Source: Blattamonas nauphoetae (taxonomy: Eukaryota; Preaxostyla; Oxymonadida). Taken from it: DNA of 64,000 bases. Where the stretch lies: NCBI GenBank assembly GCA_033064195.1, contig JARBJD010000053.1:124001-188000 (forward strand), given 5' to 3'. Every line of letters begins with the position of its first letter. Positions within the stretch are counted from its first letter, which is position 1. Shown piece by piece: positions 32,229 to 44,500 of this stretch. A program made the translations under genes and the position numbers. The notes beneath the pieces were generated by a model that was not told where the DNA came from, did not search any database, and was given only the letters and a program-made list of their open reading frames with translations.

Positions 32229-33759
32229 TGTGTGACAGAGTTTTTTTGGATGTCAAAATGTCAATAATTTTTGTCTATGGGACTTGATCACACTATGGTC
32301 TTGTCGGGCTCTCGGATTGTACCCTGGGTCGTTGGAACCATGTTAAACTGTCATTTTCCTTCGATTTGGAAAGCTGTTCCAATAGAAACAGATGCGGTAG
32401 TGCATGATGAAAAATTCACAATAACACTGGAATGATGATGGAATGTGATTTTGAAACTCCTGAAGTGGAACAAGCAATGTTAAAACAGACGTAATAAGAC
32501 CGTTTGTCGAGATATATCTCAAAGAAGATGCCAAAAAGCAGGGTGATGATTGATGCATGTGAAAGTCGGATTAGGATTGTAGGGACAAGAGAGATGGTTT
32601 GGTTGGATTACAACTATCGCTTTACATCATTGAAGAGTCTAAGTCGGTTCACTGAACCATGTGAAGCAAAAACCAACGTTGACACGGTGAGGAGGAGAGA
32701 TATGGACTCTAATCAAGATGAACGATGAAAAAAGTGAAAAACCACTGAAAAAGCAGGAATTTGGTTTGAATCCCTGTTCTCCTGCAGATATCACTGGTTT
32801 TTGGCAATATAGAGAAGCTCGTCGTTCTGAGAAAGAACAGGCTGATTAACGGGAAAATGATGAAGAAAAGTCGTCAAGAGAGCATACAGATCATGAGAAT
32901 GACGGTTGAATGAACTGTCAGACGAATAAACGAGCAAATTCAAGAATCGAGGATGATCGTAAGTCAAAAGCACGTGTAGAGTGGGGATTGAACAAATCTA
33001 GGTCTGCTTTGACAAAGAAATGGTGTCGAGTCTGTGTGCATTTGAGACAAAAAGCAAATTTGTGTCGTCTGGTTCTGTTCTTTGTCGGTAAATGACAGCA
33101 TTCACATGACTGGGATCCGATTTGCGATCGGTGTGAGAGTAATGACCAAAATCTGGAAGGTGTCCATGATGATGCTGTGAACAGGAAAATGGCAAACAAA
33201 ATCATTCAAATCTCATCGAATAGACACGGTTAGTCATCAAAAGATCGATTGTCGAAACCAGGATGAGAGTGAGTTAAGTTCCAAATCACAATGCGCTGAT
33301 GGACAACGGACTATCCAAGAAATCCGACAGAAGACGATAAATTGCCTTTTCAGCGTTTGGATCAGGATCATCCCATGATTCTCAGAAGAGCAGTAAGAAA
33401 TTCGCTAGAAGGCAGCAAATTTCAGCACTTACCACGGCAAACTGGATTAAAGACACGGAACTGTCGGTTCAACTTCGAATTGACCTGATTATCGTCTTAG
33501 TAAATGAAATGAAAAAAGATCTCGAACCCACAAACAAAAAGTCCAATGTCATGGCAGTCAACGCATTTTCTAAAAAACAGGTCTGTCATGTCAAGTCAGA
33601 CAGGTATAGTGATACTCCTTTACAATCATTATTTCAAAAAAGTGAAACGTGTTTGATGGAAGAGAAATAGGGATAACCTGGTTGAAAATTTCTTCCACGT
33701 TTGTGTTTCATGTCGGGTCTGATCAGGACGTCCAACCAAATTTGACGTTATTTTATTGA
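32229..33759. other. Unresolved stretch with probable short exons
   Basis: No long open frame. On the plus strand several pieces read like spliced protein: an ATG frame at about 32296 with HFPSIWKAVPIETDAVVHDE, then TDVIRPFVEIYLKEDAKKQ near 32480-32540. A 32-nt GTGATG...TTAG stretch follows, then DGLVGLQLSLYIIEESKS. Near 33420-33670 there is WIKDTELSVQLRIDLIIVL and NEMKKDLEPTNKKSNVMAVN, ending at a TAG. I could not join them or name the family. Minus-strand open frames of 60-95 codons overlap at 32791-33205 and are less convincing. Confidence 0.3.
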
Positions 33760-36090
33760 ATGAGTCAAAAATTATCTCTACCTCCTTCATTTATAACCAT
33801 TCCTCCTCCAAAACTCTCATGTCCTCCCTCTGTTGAACAAGAAATTGAAGCATTCTGTTCAAGTCCAGAATTTCTGGACAGCAAAATAAATTACCAAAAA
33901 ATTGAAGCATTACGCATAGCTCTACAGGATTTTGTGAAAGATTGTCTTCCAGATGTGAGTGAAGTCCAACTATTCGGGTCTGCCCTATCTCGAATGACAA
34001 CACCAGGTTCTGACCTGGACTTCACAATCCTTTTGAATACTGAAGTAGAAAATCAAGCAGATACACTCGGGATTGTGAAACGAGCGATGAGAAAAAAGGA
34101 ATCACCCTTCAAAGTGAAGCAATTCAACCCAGTCGGAAAGATGGCATCGATGCAATGCTATACTGAGATGCCAATCCGAGATGAAGATGAAGGAGACGAT
34201 AAAAAACATCACTCTCTCACTGAATTCGATCTTATTTTGGAGAACCGGATTGGCATGACCTGTTGTGATATGGTTCGAATTTACTCGACGTTTGACGACA
34301 GAGTGAGACCATTCCTCCTTCTTGTGAAAAAATGGGCAAAGGCAAGAAAACTTGGGGAAGCAGCTAAGATGGGATTGAGTAGCTATGCATGGCACAATGC
34401 ATGCATTGCTTTTCTTCAAATGTGTCATCCTCCTGTCTTGCCTAACATTCAGTCAGAAGCTTATATCGCAGTTTCGGATCCCTCTCTCGTTGAAAATAGG
34501 CATTTTAGTAATGGGCATGCCCATTATAGCACAGATATTGGACCGTGGAAATCACAACAACCAGGTCTCCTCCCATTCCAAGCAGATCCCCTCCAACATC
34601 AATCCCCTCGTCCTCTAAACACTCAATCACTCGGCTCTCTCTTTCTCGGCTTTATTGAGTTCCTCTCCAGCTACTACAACAATACAATGACTCTCTCGAT
34701 CCAGCACGGAGGAATGGTCACCACAGAGTCTGTCAAGCATCTCATGAAGGATTATCTCAAACCCCCTTTTTTCTCCATCCTTGATGCGTTCCAATATGGG
34801 CGAAATCTCGGTGCATCGGCACAGAAACCAGGGCGTCTTCTCGAGCAGTTTAAAGAGACAATCCATCAGATTCAGCATAACGTTCCGATTAAAGAGATCA
34901 TTCCTCAACATACAGAGTCGTCTCATGACTCTGTTGGCGAGCTTACACCTGCTCAGCTTGTGTTCGTTCCGCCTCCATCTCTTAAACTTGTCTGTCCCCC
35001 GAAAATCGAGGCAGAAATCGAAAATTTCATGAAACTGCCGGAATTTCAACAATCAGACACGGAAAATGCAAAAATCGAGCTGATCCGATCAACTCTCGAC
35101 GGATTCGTAAAACCCTGTCTCAACATTGAAACAAGAGTGTCTCTCTTCGGAGCAGCCAAAGTTGGTCTGATGACGTCGTCATCCACAATCGACTTCACAA
35201 TCACAGTCGATGAGGAGATCGACAATCCTGCCGACAGACTTGGAGATGTGAAACGGGCGATGCGGGATGGTGATGGAGTGTTCAAAGCTGATAAGTTCGT
35301 TCCAGGTGCTCGATTTCCGGTCATCGAGTGTTCGACGACGATTGGGGGAGTGGATGATCCAAGCAAAGATGGCACGGGAACGAAACAAACTACAAAGTTC
35401 AATCTTGTCTTCAACAGACCACTGGGAATCGCATTCAGCGATCTTGTGATGGCATATTGCGACTTAGACGAACGTGTCAGACCATTTCTTCTTTTTGTCA
35501 AGAAATGGACTCAGTCGGAACAGATTGCGAGCATCAAATCAAAGTTTTTGGGAAGCTACGGTTGGACTCTAATCAGTCTGTGTTATCTCCAGCTTGTGTC
35601 TCCTCCTGTGATTCCGAATCTGCAGTCTGAAGAGTACATCGAGGCATCTGACCAATCACTGGTGGTGGACCAGCCGTTGGAGGAAGGACGAGCTCGGTTC
35701 AGCACTGATTGTGGTCCGTGGAAGTCTGGTTTGTCCGGTCTTCTTCCGAACCGCTCGGATCCTCTTCAATCGATCTCTCCTCGTCCTTCGAACACCCAAT
35801 CACTCGGATCTCTCTTCGTCGGGTTCCTCGACTTCATGTCCACCTTCTTCTCTGGTGATACCACTCTCTCCCTTCGACACGGTGCTCTCCTCACCACACG
35901 AAACCTCGTTGACACACTGAGCGAAACCCAAAGCCAGCCACCGTTTGTTGTGTTGGATCCTTTTGAGTATGGAAAGAATGCGGCAATATCGGTGAGAAAG
36001 ACAGGGATTTTGCAGAAACGATTCACAGAAACGATCGAGAGTGTTCAGGGAGAGATTCCAATGTTGAAACTGACCTCTCCAAAGCTTTAA
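33760..36090 (+). CDS. Two-unit Cid1/TUTase-like nucleotidyltransferase
   Basis: One exon, 776 residues, two tandem copies of the unit seen at 24172, about 1.18 kb apart. Unit 1 has GSALSRMTTPGSDLDFTI and a third aspartate in EFDLILENRIG, so it looks catalytic. Unit 2 has GAAKVGLMTSSSTIDFTI and KFNLVFNRPLG, so GS, one aspartate of the pair and the third aspartate are replaced, and it is probably inactive. Both units keep RVRPFLL..VKKW, PPV.PN.QSE and SPRP.NTQSLGSLF. About 255 bases at 35585-35840 differ at only two positions from 45903-46160 in the four-unit gene. The substrate is unknown; RNA 3'-end addition is expected from the family. Confidence 0.8.
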   Translation: MSQKLSLPPSFITIPPPKLSCPPSVEQEIEAFCSSPEFLDSKINYQKIEALRIALQDFVKDCLPDVSEVQLFGSALSRMTTPGSDLDFTILLNTEVENQADTLGIVKRAMRKKESPFKVKQFNPVGKMASMQCYTEMPIRDEDEGDDKKHHSLTEFDLILENRIGMTCCDMVRIYSTFDDRVRPFLLLVKKWAKARKLGEAAKMGLSSYAWHNACIAFLQMCHPPVLPNIQSEAYIAVSDPSLVENRHFSNGHAHYSTDIGPWKSQQPGLLPFQADPLQHQSPRPLNTQSLGSLFLGFIEFLSSYYNNTMTLSIQHGGMVTTESVKHLMKDYLKPPFFSILDAFQYGRNLGASAQKPGRLLEQFKETIHQIQHNVPIKEIIPQHTESSHDSVGELTPAQLVFVPPPSLKLVCPPKIEAEIENFMKLPEFQQSDTENAKIELIRSTLDGFVKPCLNIETRVSLFGAAKVGLMTSSSTIDFTITVDEEIDNPADRLGDVKRAMRDGDGVFKADKFVPGARFPVIECSTTIGGVDDPSKDGTGTKQTTKFNLVFNRPLGIAFSDLVMAYCDLDERVRPFLLFVKKWTQSEQIASIKSKFLGSYGWTLISLCYLQLVSPPVIPNLQSEEYIEASDQSLVVDQPLEEGRARFSTDCGPWKSGLSGLLPNRSDPLQSISPRPSNTQSLGSLFVGFLDFMSTFFSGDTTLSLRHGALLTTRNLVDTLSETQSQPPFVVLDPFEYGKNAAISVRKTGILQKRFTETIESVQGEIPMLKLTSPKL

Positions 36091-36240
36091 CATTTCAATC
36101 GTTGTTTAATCTCTCTTTTTTATCAAAATTCCGAAGATTGTCATATGATGAACAATTTCCCCAGTTCGAGTTTGGAGGTGAAATAGAAATTATGGTAAAT
36201 TCAAACACTCTCCCAAAATACAGTATCATTCTCACTTTCA

Positions 36241-36608
36241 ATGGAGGAATATAACGTAAAGACAAAAAATCCTCCTCATGTTCCGAGTATGTTACTCAAC
36301 TTTCTTTAGGCTCCATCTCAGAAACAACACTCGATCTTGAACTCTTATTTCTTGTTGAAGAAAAGTTTCATGCCTTAAAAACTCAGATTGACATGGGTAG
36401 AACGTATGTACTTATTTTATTTCAACGATTCCTGCCTTATTTGATCCGTTCAGTGAGGAAGTGAATGTCCGTGAGAGAACCAACACATTGTTGGAAGGTC
36501 TGCTCCAACTTTCCACTTTTCATACATTCAGCCGAGGACACACTAAATAAACTACGAGATGCAGGCACAGGCTCAAAACAAGGCACTCGAGGCCGAAGAC
36601 GAAAATGA
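36241..36608 (+). CDS. Small four-exon gene with a 23-nt intron
   Basis: Exons 36241-36286, 36310-36403, 36454-36497 and 36532-36608 join in phase to 86 residues. Introns are 23, 50 and 34 nt. The first (GTATGTTACTCAACTTTCTTTAG is its whole length) has good GT-AG ends. The protein is helical and charged (ELLFLVEEKFHALKTQ, then ERTNTLLEAEDTLNKL), with a basic C-terminus GTRGRRRK. I do not recognise it; a coiled-coil subunit of a larger complex is possible. Other reading choices for the third intron leave a shorter tail. There is no long open frame in the unspliced sequence, so the model rests on phase and splice signals only. Confidence 0.45.
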
Positions 36609-37103
36609 CACTTAGCACTTTTCCCTTCTTGTTTTGATTCATAATTCTGCCTTCAACTGACTATGGAACATATCTCTGCAATTGGTTCTTTTTTCATTCG
36701 CTTCGATTTTCTCTCTAACAGACATTGAGCTCATGTCAAAATCGACACCATTTGAGGGCGTCTGCTCATCAGTTTCGCTCTAATCGTTCCCATTTCGTAC
36801 TTTCAGTTTTTACTCCTCCTTTTTTGATACAGAAACATGTCAACATATGATTATTAGGACGATTGGATCAATTGAATTTGAATGATGAAATCACTCATAT
36901 TCTGTCTGACTCATGACACCATACACGAATAAATAATCTGAAGTTGACCATTTTTTATCATTAACAATTGTCACAGATTAAGGTGTCGAAATTTCTTTGT
37001 GAATGAAACGAAAATCGTAGAAGTCTGAATGTTGAATGTGCTGATATCTGGCACTTCAGACCAAAAGTTGCGGCCTTGAAGTGGGTAATATCTCTCACAA
37101 GTA
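36609..37103. other. Intergenic, convergent genes
   Basis: AT-rich sequence between the small four-exon gene and the end of the minus-strand helical gene. I see no open frame, RNA gene or repeat in it. Confidence 0.5.
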
Positions 37104-40100
37104 CTAATATGGTCTGTCTCTTCTCCCATGCAACCGGAGAGGAGCATACTGTTCTGGGTTCGCTGTTGCGAAGTAATTTCCGATGACGCGTTGTACGACG
37201 GCGTGACGAGGTGGCGACTCGCGTCTGAAGCGCCACGCAGCAACATTCATCCTGTCGTTGATGAAAAGATGTAAGTCTTCCATCCCTTCTTCGATAAGAT
37301 TCGTTCTCCAAAGTGATTGGCGATCTGGATTTGTTGTGGTCAAGTCGACGGCGAGCTGTCGAGTGGTGAAGGTTTGATTGAGTTGAACGAACCGGTGGAG
37401 ATCAGGAAATTCAATGATTGACGCGACAAACTCGCTTGCGAGTAGGGAGGAGAGCGAGTTGAGGATTGGGACGTGTAGTTCGGAGGGACGAGGGACGTTG
37501 AGCATCCAATTCACAATTCGCTCAATTCCTTCGATCCGAGTCTGTTCTCCATGGAACGCTGTCGAATTCTCCACTTCATCTCCTTCACACATGTCTGGGT
37601 TGGTGAAGAATGTGCCTGCAGGATTGCATCCTCGTGATTGGCGGAGGAGACGAGAGAGTGGAAGAAGAACACAAGCCATTCGAGAAGGGAAAGACTGGAA
37701 CTGGATCATGTTGGAAGCAATTCGTTCAACATTCCATTTTTTGTGAGCAACCATCCGCTCCATCAGAATGCCAATCAGAGTGGCCTTTGTCTCCGCATCC
37801 TCGACTCGCAGAATCGCTGCCACGGACGAACTTGTAAATCCTTCCTGCTGCACCCCTCGAAGGACCAGATATTTCACGAACGGGATTGTTCTTGTCTCTT
37901 TATCCACACTTTCTTTGAACTGCCTCTTCATCTCTATCAGTTCATCGATACTTGGGATATCTCGCAGAACAACAGCTGGGCCTGATCGTTGAAATCTGCC
38001 TCCAGGAGTAATGGTTGTTGTTGCATACATTGTGAAGTCTCTCAAATCAGGTGCATGCGATTGGAAACGCATCGAAGCCACTCGACCATCATCATCGTAG
38101 TCGTAGGAGACTGTCGGTGGTGGTGGACGGAACAGGATGTGCCTGGTTTGGATGGGGAATGGGATGGGAGTGTGCGGTCCTGGGGGGGCTGGTTTGACGG
38201 TGAAGTGGAACTGTTCCAAGAAGAGTGGGACTCCTGCTCTGTTTGAAATTGTGTGGATGATCGAGCGGACTTGGCGGAACAGATATTTGTCTGCGATTTC
38301 GGCGAGAGGAATAAGTGGATCGATGAATCGAGTGAAATCGTTGGGTGACACGAGGGGAACAACACATTCGCAGAGCGCCAGCAGTGAGCGGAGAAGACGA
38401 GAATCCTGGTTGAAGAGGAGGAGCGGCATTTCTGAACCGCCTCCCCAAGAAGCTCTCTCAATCATCTGTTTCGTGAGCTCTGTGACCCTTCCCATAATCT
38501 GAGAACCCACTCCTCTCAGAGTTCGACACAGATCTTCGGGATATGAAGTTGGAGCAACAAAAGGGCTATCCTCCGTGAAATCTGCAGAATGGCTGGCATC
38601 AGAATATTCTGAAATCTCATAGTCACCATCGGATGAACTCTGGCTTTCATCCGCATAATAATGGTATTGCACTCTCCTTCTTCGTTTGTTGCATATTTGT
38701 TGAAGTGTCTCGATGGCATTGTCATCTGAAGATGATGGGTCGAGGTTCGAGAACATCGCAACAAGCAGATTCAAAACGTCGAAGCGAGATAACATTCTGG
38801 ATCGGTATTCCTGTGTGTTCTTCACGGGATAAGAAGATATTGGAGGCAGTGTGGCTTCGTAGCCAACCAGTTTGGAAAGAAGTTCCGAAATTTGGATCGG
38901 AGAGAGTTCAGAGTACGGTAACGTGTAGACATGGTTGGTGATGATGGATAGGTGGCTGGTCGACACGACCATGCTTCTATTCAAGTAGATTCCCTCCCAA
39001 AGAAGAGAAGACGTATTTATATTGTATGATTGAGACAGAACAATGAGTGAATTCATTGAGAGTGGTTGTTCCCCAGAGCAGATGCAGTCTTTGAGAAATT
39101 CAATTTGAAAAGAATGACTTGAGCTAAGTTCGCAGAAAGTGTTGATTGAGCTGGCCAACCAATAAAGGCCCCTCTCGTGTATCAGTGGAAGACGGAGGAT
39201 GGATGTGGAGATTGTTCTGCGAATCTGATCTGACTGAGAAAACTTGTTGATGAGATCAAGAAATGCAGATATGAACGATTCCTGAGAAGTTTCTTCCAAA
39301 TCTTTCATGATCCGGGTGAAGAGTGTAAGCATCATGAATGTACTCGGCTCGAGATCAGAACGTCTGGAACCGATATCGTCGTAAAAAGAAAACCGGGGGC
39401 GTGACTTTGGGGATGTCTGTTGAGAGGGTCCCTTGCTGTTGAGGAAGTCCATCAGCTTGAGAAGAATTGCGCTTGGTGTCTGGATGACTTCGTCTGATTT
39501 GTATTCTGTGACGAGAGGTGAAACTTTCTCAAGAAAAGTGTTAACTTGAGGATAGCACACGGGCTCCATTCGGAAACAAGAAGAGTTGTATTTGAGCATT
39601 GACACGAGATCGGTGACAAGATCTTCAGGAGCCAATGATTGGCTCAAAACTGAAACTTCTTGTTCTGAAAGCGGTGTAGTCCGCCTGAGAAGAGACTTTG
39701 CCTTGCCTGAAAGTTCTTCATTATCAGTGAGAGAGATGAGGAGTATAATTGGTATGGTGGGATGGATCATCGAGAGTTGGTCGTGTTCGGAAGCGAACTG
39801 AGGTGTGGAAATAGGAGACTGAGAAGGGGACGAGATATCTGACAGTCTGCTTTCGATATAATCAATGAAACATCTGCAGAGAGAGTCTCTGTTCGATTCC
39901 TCGACCAATCTGTCAAAGAATCGATTGCGTGCTTTGTACCCGAACTCAATTCCATAGTGAGTTACATAATGATGTAGAATAATTGTGAGTGACTGCTGAA
40001 CGAATGAGAGGAGACGTTCCTGGGTGTCGCTGTCATCAACAAAGCTGCTTGTTTGTTGTGAAGAAAGGATTCGTAATACTGGCTCAACAGGCAAACACCA

Positions 40101-40303
40101 AATATAACGCATGAACTCTGGAAGAGTGTCTTGGTGATCTGAGAAGAGAACCACAGAAATAGCGGCAAACCTTTGAGATAGAGGATGATGTCAGACTCTT
40201 TGGCTTTCCAATCCTCAGGAGCTGAATTCATGAGTAAGAGAGATAGATCCATGATAGGAGAGGGGGGTTCAGCTGTGGCATCGGAATCTGTCTCAGAACT
40301 CAT
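37104..40303 (-). CDS. Large helical protein, unrecognised (SAPS-like start?)
   Basis: Two exons (40303-40171, 40138-37104) around a 32-nt intron (GTTTGC...TCTCAG) give 1,055 residues. The start codon is the first ATG in frame. The N-terminus (DLSLLLMNSAPEDWKAKESD, then IILYLKDHQDTLPEFM) recalls the LeeLLDEDDVLQECKAQNKKLI.FL pattern of SAPS-domain regulators of PP6/Sit4, but I see no second SAPS block, so this is only a hint. Most of the protein is alpha-helical and repeat-like. An acidic Ser/Asp patch lies near residue 525 (DESQSSSDGDYEISEYSD), and a Pro-rich stretch follows near residue 660. It is probably a scaffold. Confidence 0.5.
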
Positions 40304-40722
40304 CTCAATGTTGATCAAGCCATAGAATGAGAATTATTGTGTTGGATTCCTCTTATAAATCCTCCATCCGGAAGGACAGGGAGAATTGTGATCTTAATCG
40401 TTGTAATGATACCCGTGAGATAATGTTTTTTTCCAAAGTGGAGATGTCTGAGTGTGTAAACCTTCCACTCAGACCAAGTCGAGACTGACAACAACATTTT
40501 TCGGACACAGTGAGAGTTTGAATAATCAATCAGTGATGTGTGTTCGTTCGTCTGCATCATCCACCCTCAGCTGGAATCTTCCATGCTTCTTCAACGTTCC
40601 TTTACCGTATTTTCCTTTATACAAACTCGATCAGAGTAGTGTGGCATTGTCGATGGCAATGGACAGTATCTCCGATCAGAAACTTGCTTGCTTCTGCTGG
40701 ACCAAGTCGAAGATGAATGGGG
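40304..40722. other. Gap between two minus-strand genes
   Basis: Short open frames exist on both strands but none reads like a family member. It may hold 5' sequence of the 37104-40303 gene or unplaced exons of the 40723-41439 gene. Confidence 0.35.
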
Positions 40723-41439
40723 TTATCTTTCTGAACAGGGATAGTCGAGGAAGAGAGAGTTCAGTGAAGAAATGGTGTTTTGTAGCTCGATGGCAGATAG
40801 TGGTGGAGATCGGAACGGAAAAAAGAAAAAAGACGATATCACATCTGCATATATATCAAGGGAGTCCTCCAAAACTCTCCGTTCGTGAAAGTCTGGTGTG
40901 TCTTGTTTGGTGAGATTGAGGAGTGATTGAAGAAGGGAATCCAGGATGTGTTGATCGTGTTCATCTTGCAAACGCAAGAGTAAGATCTCAAATTCGTGGC
41001 TGAGCACAAATAAACGTCTGAATTCTGATGATGAAATCATCAAAAAATCAACGAAGGAGAGAGTACTAGAGCGGAGCTCAGAGTGGAAACTACTGGACAA
41101 ACAAACCCCAAAAAAGTTTGGAAGGGAGGAAAATGGTCCCAGAATTTGGATTAATGGAAGATTGAGTGATTTTTGGATGAGAAAACTCTCTTTGATCATG
41201 TCTGACAGAATCGTTCCCCAAATGGTTTCTGAATTGTCTTGTTTTGAGGAATACTCATCGAGAACAGTTTCTATATGAGAATGGAGTTGTGAATAAGCCA
41301 TGATCCATCTTTCACGATGGCGTGGAAGTCTTTCTTTGAAAAAAACCGATCTTGTTGAATCAACTTCACGAAGATGTTGTAAGATGGAGTTAAGGATTGA
41401 TGATTCGTCGAAAGAATCGTAATAAGGCCGCGGTCGCAT
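40723..41439 (-). CDS. Hypothetical helical protein
   Basis: 238 residues from an ATG, helical throughout (ILNSILQHLREVDSTRS, FEILLLRLQDEHDQHILDSL). I do not recognise it. The end, IELQNTISSLNSLFLDY, may be followed by further exons. Its start is divergent from the four-unit nucleotidyltransferase, 110 bases away. A plus-strand open frame of 153 codons overlaps its 3' half and looks like a shadow, being rich in Ser, Thr and Cys without pattern. Confidence 0.45.
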   Translation of the reverse strand: MRPRPYYDSFDESSILNSILQHLREVDSTRSVFFKERLPRHRERWIMAYSQLHSHIETVLDEYSSKQDNSETIWGTILSDMIKESFLIQKSLNLPLIQILGPFSSLPNFFGVCLSSSFHSELRSSTLSFVDFLMISSSEFRRLFVLSHEFEILLLRLQDEHDQHILDSLLQSLLNLTKQDTPDFHERRVLEDSLDIYADVISSFFFFPFRSPPLSAIELQNTISSLNSLFLDYPCSER

Positions 41440-41548
41440 GAGATATCGTTAGAAAGTCTTCTTTTAGACGAAAACTTTCTTGATGGTTCGATCCGTCTCC
41501 ATCCTCGGAGACGTGTTTGCTACATTCATAACTTTTCCAATCCCATCT

Positions 41549-44500
41549 ATGTCATCCAATATTCCTGTTACTGATCATACTCTATCCATATCTCCCCCAA
41601 AATCAGAAAATCCACCATCTCCTGCCGAACAAGAAAGACCACAACCATCATCAGACACCACCAATGCCCCAACACCTTCTCAAAATCCGAATACAACACC
41701 GAAGAACATTTGGTTTCCGAAGCTACAGATGGTGTGTCCACGTGGAGTGGAAGAAGAGATTGATGGATTTGTTGGACAGCGTGAATTTGTGGCAAACAAT
41801 GCGAACTTTTCGAAAATTGAGATGATTCGAGTGGCATTGGAGAAATTTGTTGTGGGAGTTCTTCCCACAGCATCTGGAGTTGAACTATTTGGGTCAGCTC
41901 GCTCGACAACGATGACGACAGATTCCGACCTTGACTTCACAATTCTATTCAAGTCATCCCCTGAAAATAGTGCTGAATCACTAGGCCTTTTGAAAGATGC
42001 AATGGAAACAGATGGTGTCTTCATGGTAAAAGAATATAACCCTGCATCTCGTATCCCAGCCATCAGATGTGTTACTAACATGCAAATTTGGGATGAATCT
42101 CCAGAAAACACAACAAGTCTCATCTCTCAGATCAATATCGAACTTTCTCTCGAAAACAGAGTCGGTGTTGCTGGTTGTGATCTGATCAAAACGTATTGCG
42201 GTATTGATGAACGAGTCAGACCGTTCCTCCTTCTCGTGAAGAAATGGGCAAAAGCAAAGAACATTTCAGACGCCAGGAAGATGGGACTGAGCAGATATAC
42301 TTGGAATCTGATCAGTCTGTGCTTCCTCCAACTTGTGTCGCCTCCTGTGATTCCGAATCTGCAGTCTGAGAAGTACATCGAGGCATCTGACCAATCGCTG
42401 GTGGTGGACCAGCCGTTGGAGGAAGGACGTGTGCGGTTCAGCACTGATTGTGGTCCGTGGAAATCGCAGATGTCTGGTCTTCTTCCGAACCGCTCGGATC
42501 CTCTCCAATCAATCTCTCCTCGCCCTTCGAACACTCAATCGCTCGGATCCCTTTTTCTCAACTTCACAAACTTCATGGCCAACCAATTTACGTCTGAAAT
42601 GGCGTTCTCCTTGCGTCATGGTGGCCTTGTTCCAACGGACTCTGTGCAGCATCTCATGAAAGACGCTCCAAAGCCCCCTCGCTTCTTCACAATCATCGAT
42701 CCATTCCATAACAATAAAAATCTCGGCATTTCCGCCATCAAACACGGTCGTGTTCTTCAACAATTCAAAGAAACAACAAATCAGATCTTGAAGCAAGTTC
42801 CTTTCCACTCAATCGTTCCACAGACTGCTCCTGTCCTGGTCGGAGATGTCGCTCCTGCCCAACTTGTCTTTATCCCCTCTCCAAGCTTCAAAACTGTCTG
42901 CCCTCCAAAAATCGAGACCGAAATCGAGAATTTCATGAAACAGCCAGAATTTCAAAAATCAGAAGCCAACGACACAAAATTGGAGGTCATTCGCTCTGCC
43001 CTTGAAGAGATCGTGAAGGAGTGTCTGACATCGACAGCAGGCGTCTCTCTCTTCGGCTCAGCTCGATCATCTCTCATGACACCGTCGTCTGACCTCGACT
43101 TCTCAATCACCACACCCTTCCCACTAACCGATCCAACAACCATGCTTCAGGTCATCGAGAAGAAACTCAACGAAAGTGGGGTTTTCACAGTCTACAAATT
43201 CAACCCAGGGAAACGAGTTCAACTTCTGAAATGTTCAACCACACTTGGATCGGTGGGAAAGGATGGAAATGATGGGACAAAAAGTGAAAGTCGGACGGAG
43301 TTTGATTTGGTTCTTGGACATCAACTTGGAATTCGACATTGTGACCTGATCAGAGCGTATTGTGAATGTGACGAGCGAGTCAGGCCATTCCTCCTTCTCG
43401 TGAAGACGTTTGTGAAGGCGAAGGGGATCGGAGGTGCGACAAAACGGAGTTTGAGTTGCTTTGGGTGGAACATCATCAGTCTCTGTTATCTTCAGCTTGT
43501 GTCTCCTCCTGTGATTCCGAATCTGCAGTCTGAAGAGTACATTGGAGTGTCGGAGAAAAGTCTTGTTGTTGAGGAGAACTTTGTGGAAGGACGAGCTCGG
43601 TTCAGCACTGATTGTGGTCCGTGGAAATCGCAGATGTCTGGTCTTCTTCCGAACCGCTCGGATCCTCTCCAATCGCTCTCTCCTCGTCCTTCGAACACCC
43701 AATCACTCGGATCCCTCTTCGTTGGGTTCCTCGACTTCATGACCAACCACTTCAAGCAAGACATCGCCCTCTCACTCCAACACGGCGCTCTCCTCACATC
43801 CGATTCAGCCAAACACTTTGTCAAGGAGACCAATCCTCCATGCCCGTTCGTCGTCATTGATCCATTCGAGAAAGCACGCAACACAGCAGCGTCAATTCAA
43901 AAGACGAATACGATCGTCAACCCATTCATCGCTGCTCTGCAGTTTTTGGGAAGAGATGGGGTTTCGTTTACAGACTTGGTCTCGTCTGATCAGGGTCTCA
44001 CGAAAAAGCAGAAGAAACAAGCTGACACGCAATCAGATGGTAATGATGTCCAACCGAAAAATGATGAACAGCCGCCAGCACTCATCCCGTTCCCGACTCT
44101 CGAATTCGTGTGGCCACAGGGAATTGAAGAAGAAATCAACGAGTTTGTCAAACAACCAGAATTACAGGACAACAACGCGGACTACGCCAAATTCGAGCGC
44201 ATTCGAAGCGCCCTCGAGCCATTCGTCAAAGAGTGCATCCCAACAGCCACTGAAGTGACGCTGTTCGGCTCAGCACGGTCCACTCTGATGTCGCCTGGCT
44301 CCGATCTCGACTTCTCCATCTGCACAAGTGAACCAGTCGAAGACGTCACAGCCACACTGAGCTCCATCAAAGACAAGATGAGAGAGGGAGGTCCTTTCAT
44401 CGCTCTCCAGTTCGTGCCGGGCCTTCGCGTGCCTGTGATCAAGTGCATTACAGATATCGGCTCCGAGACTGAACCAGACACTGACAACACCAATTCATCA

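Noticed and set aside
40452-40913. 153-codon plus-strand frame
   Set aside because: It overlaps the 238-residue minus-strand gene and lacks any pattern; judged a shadow.
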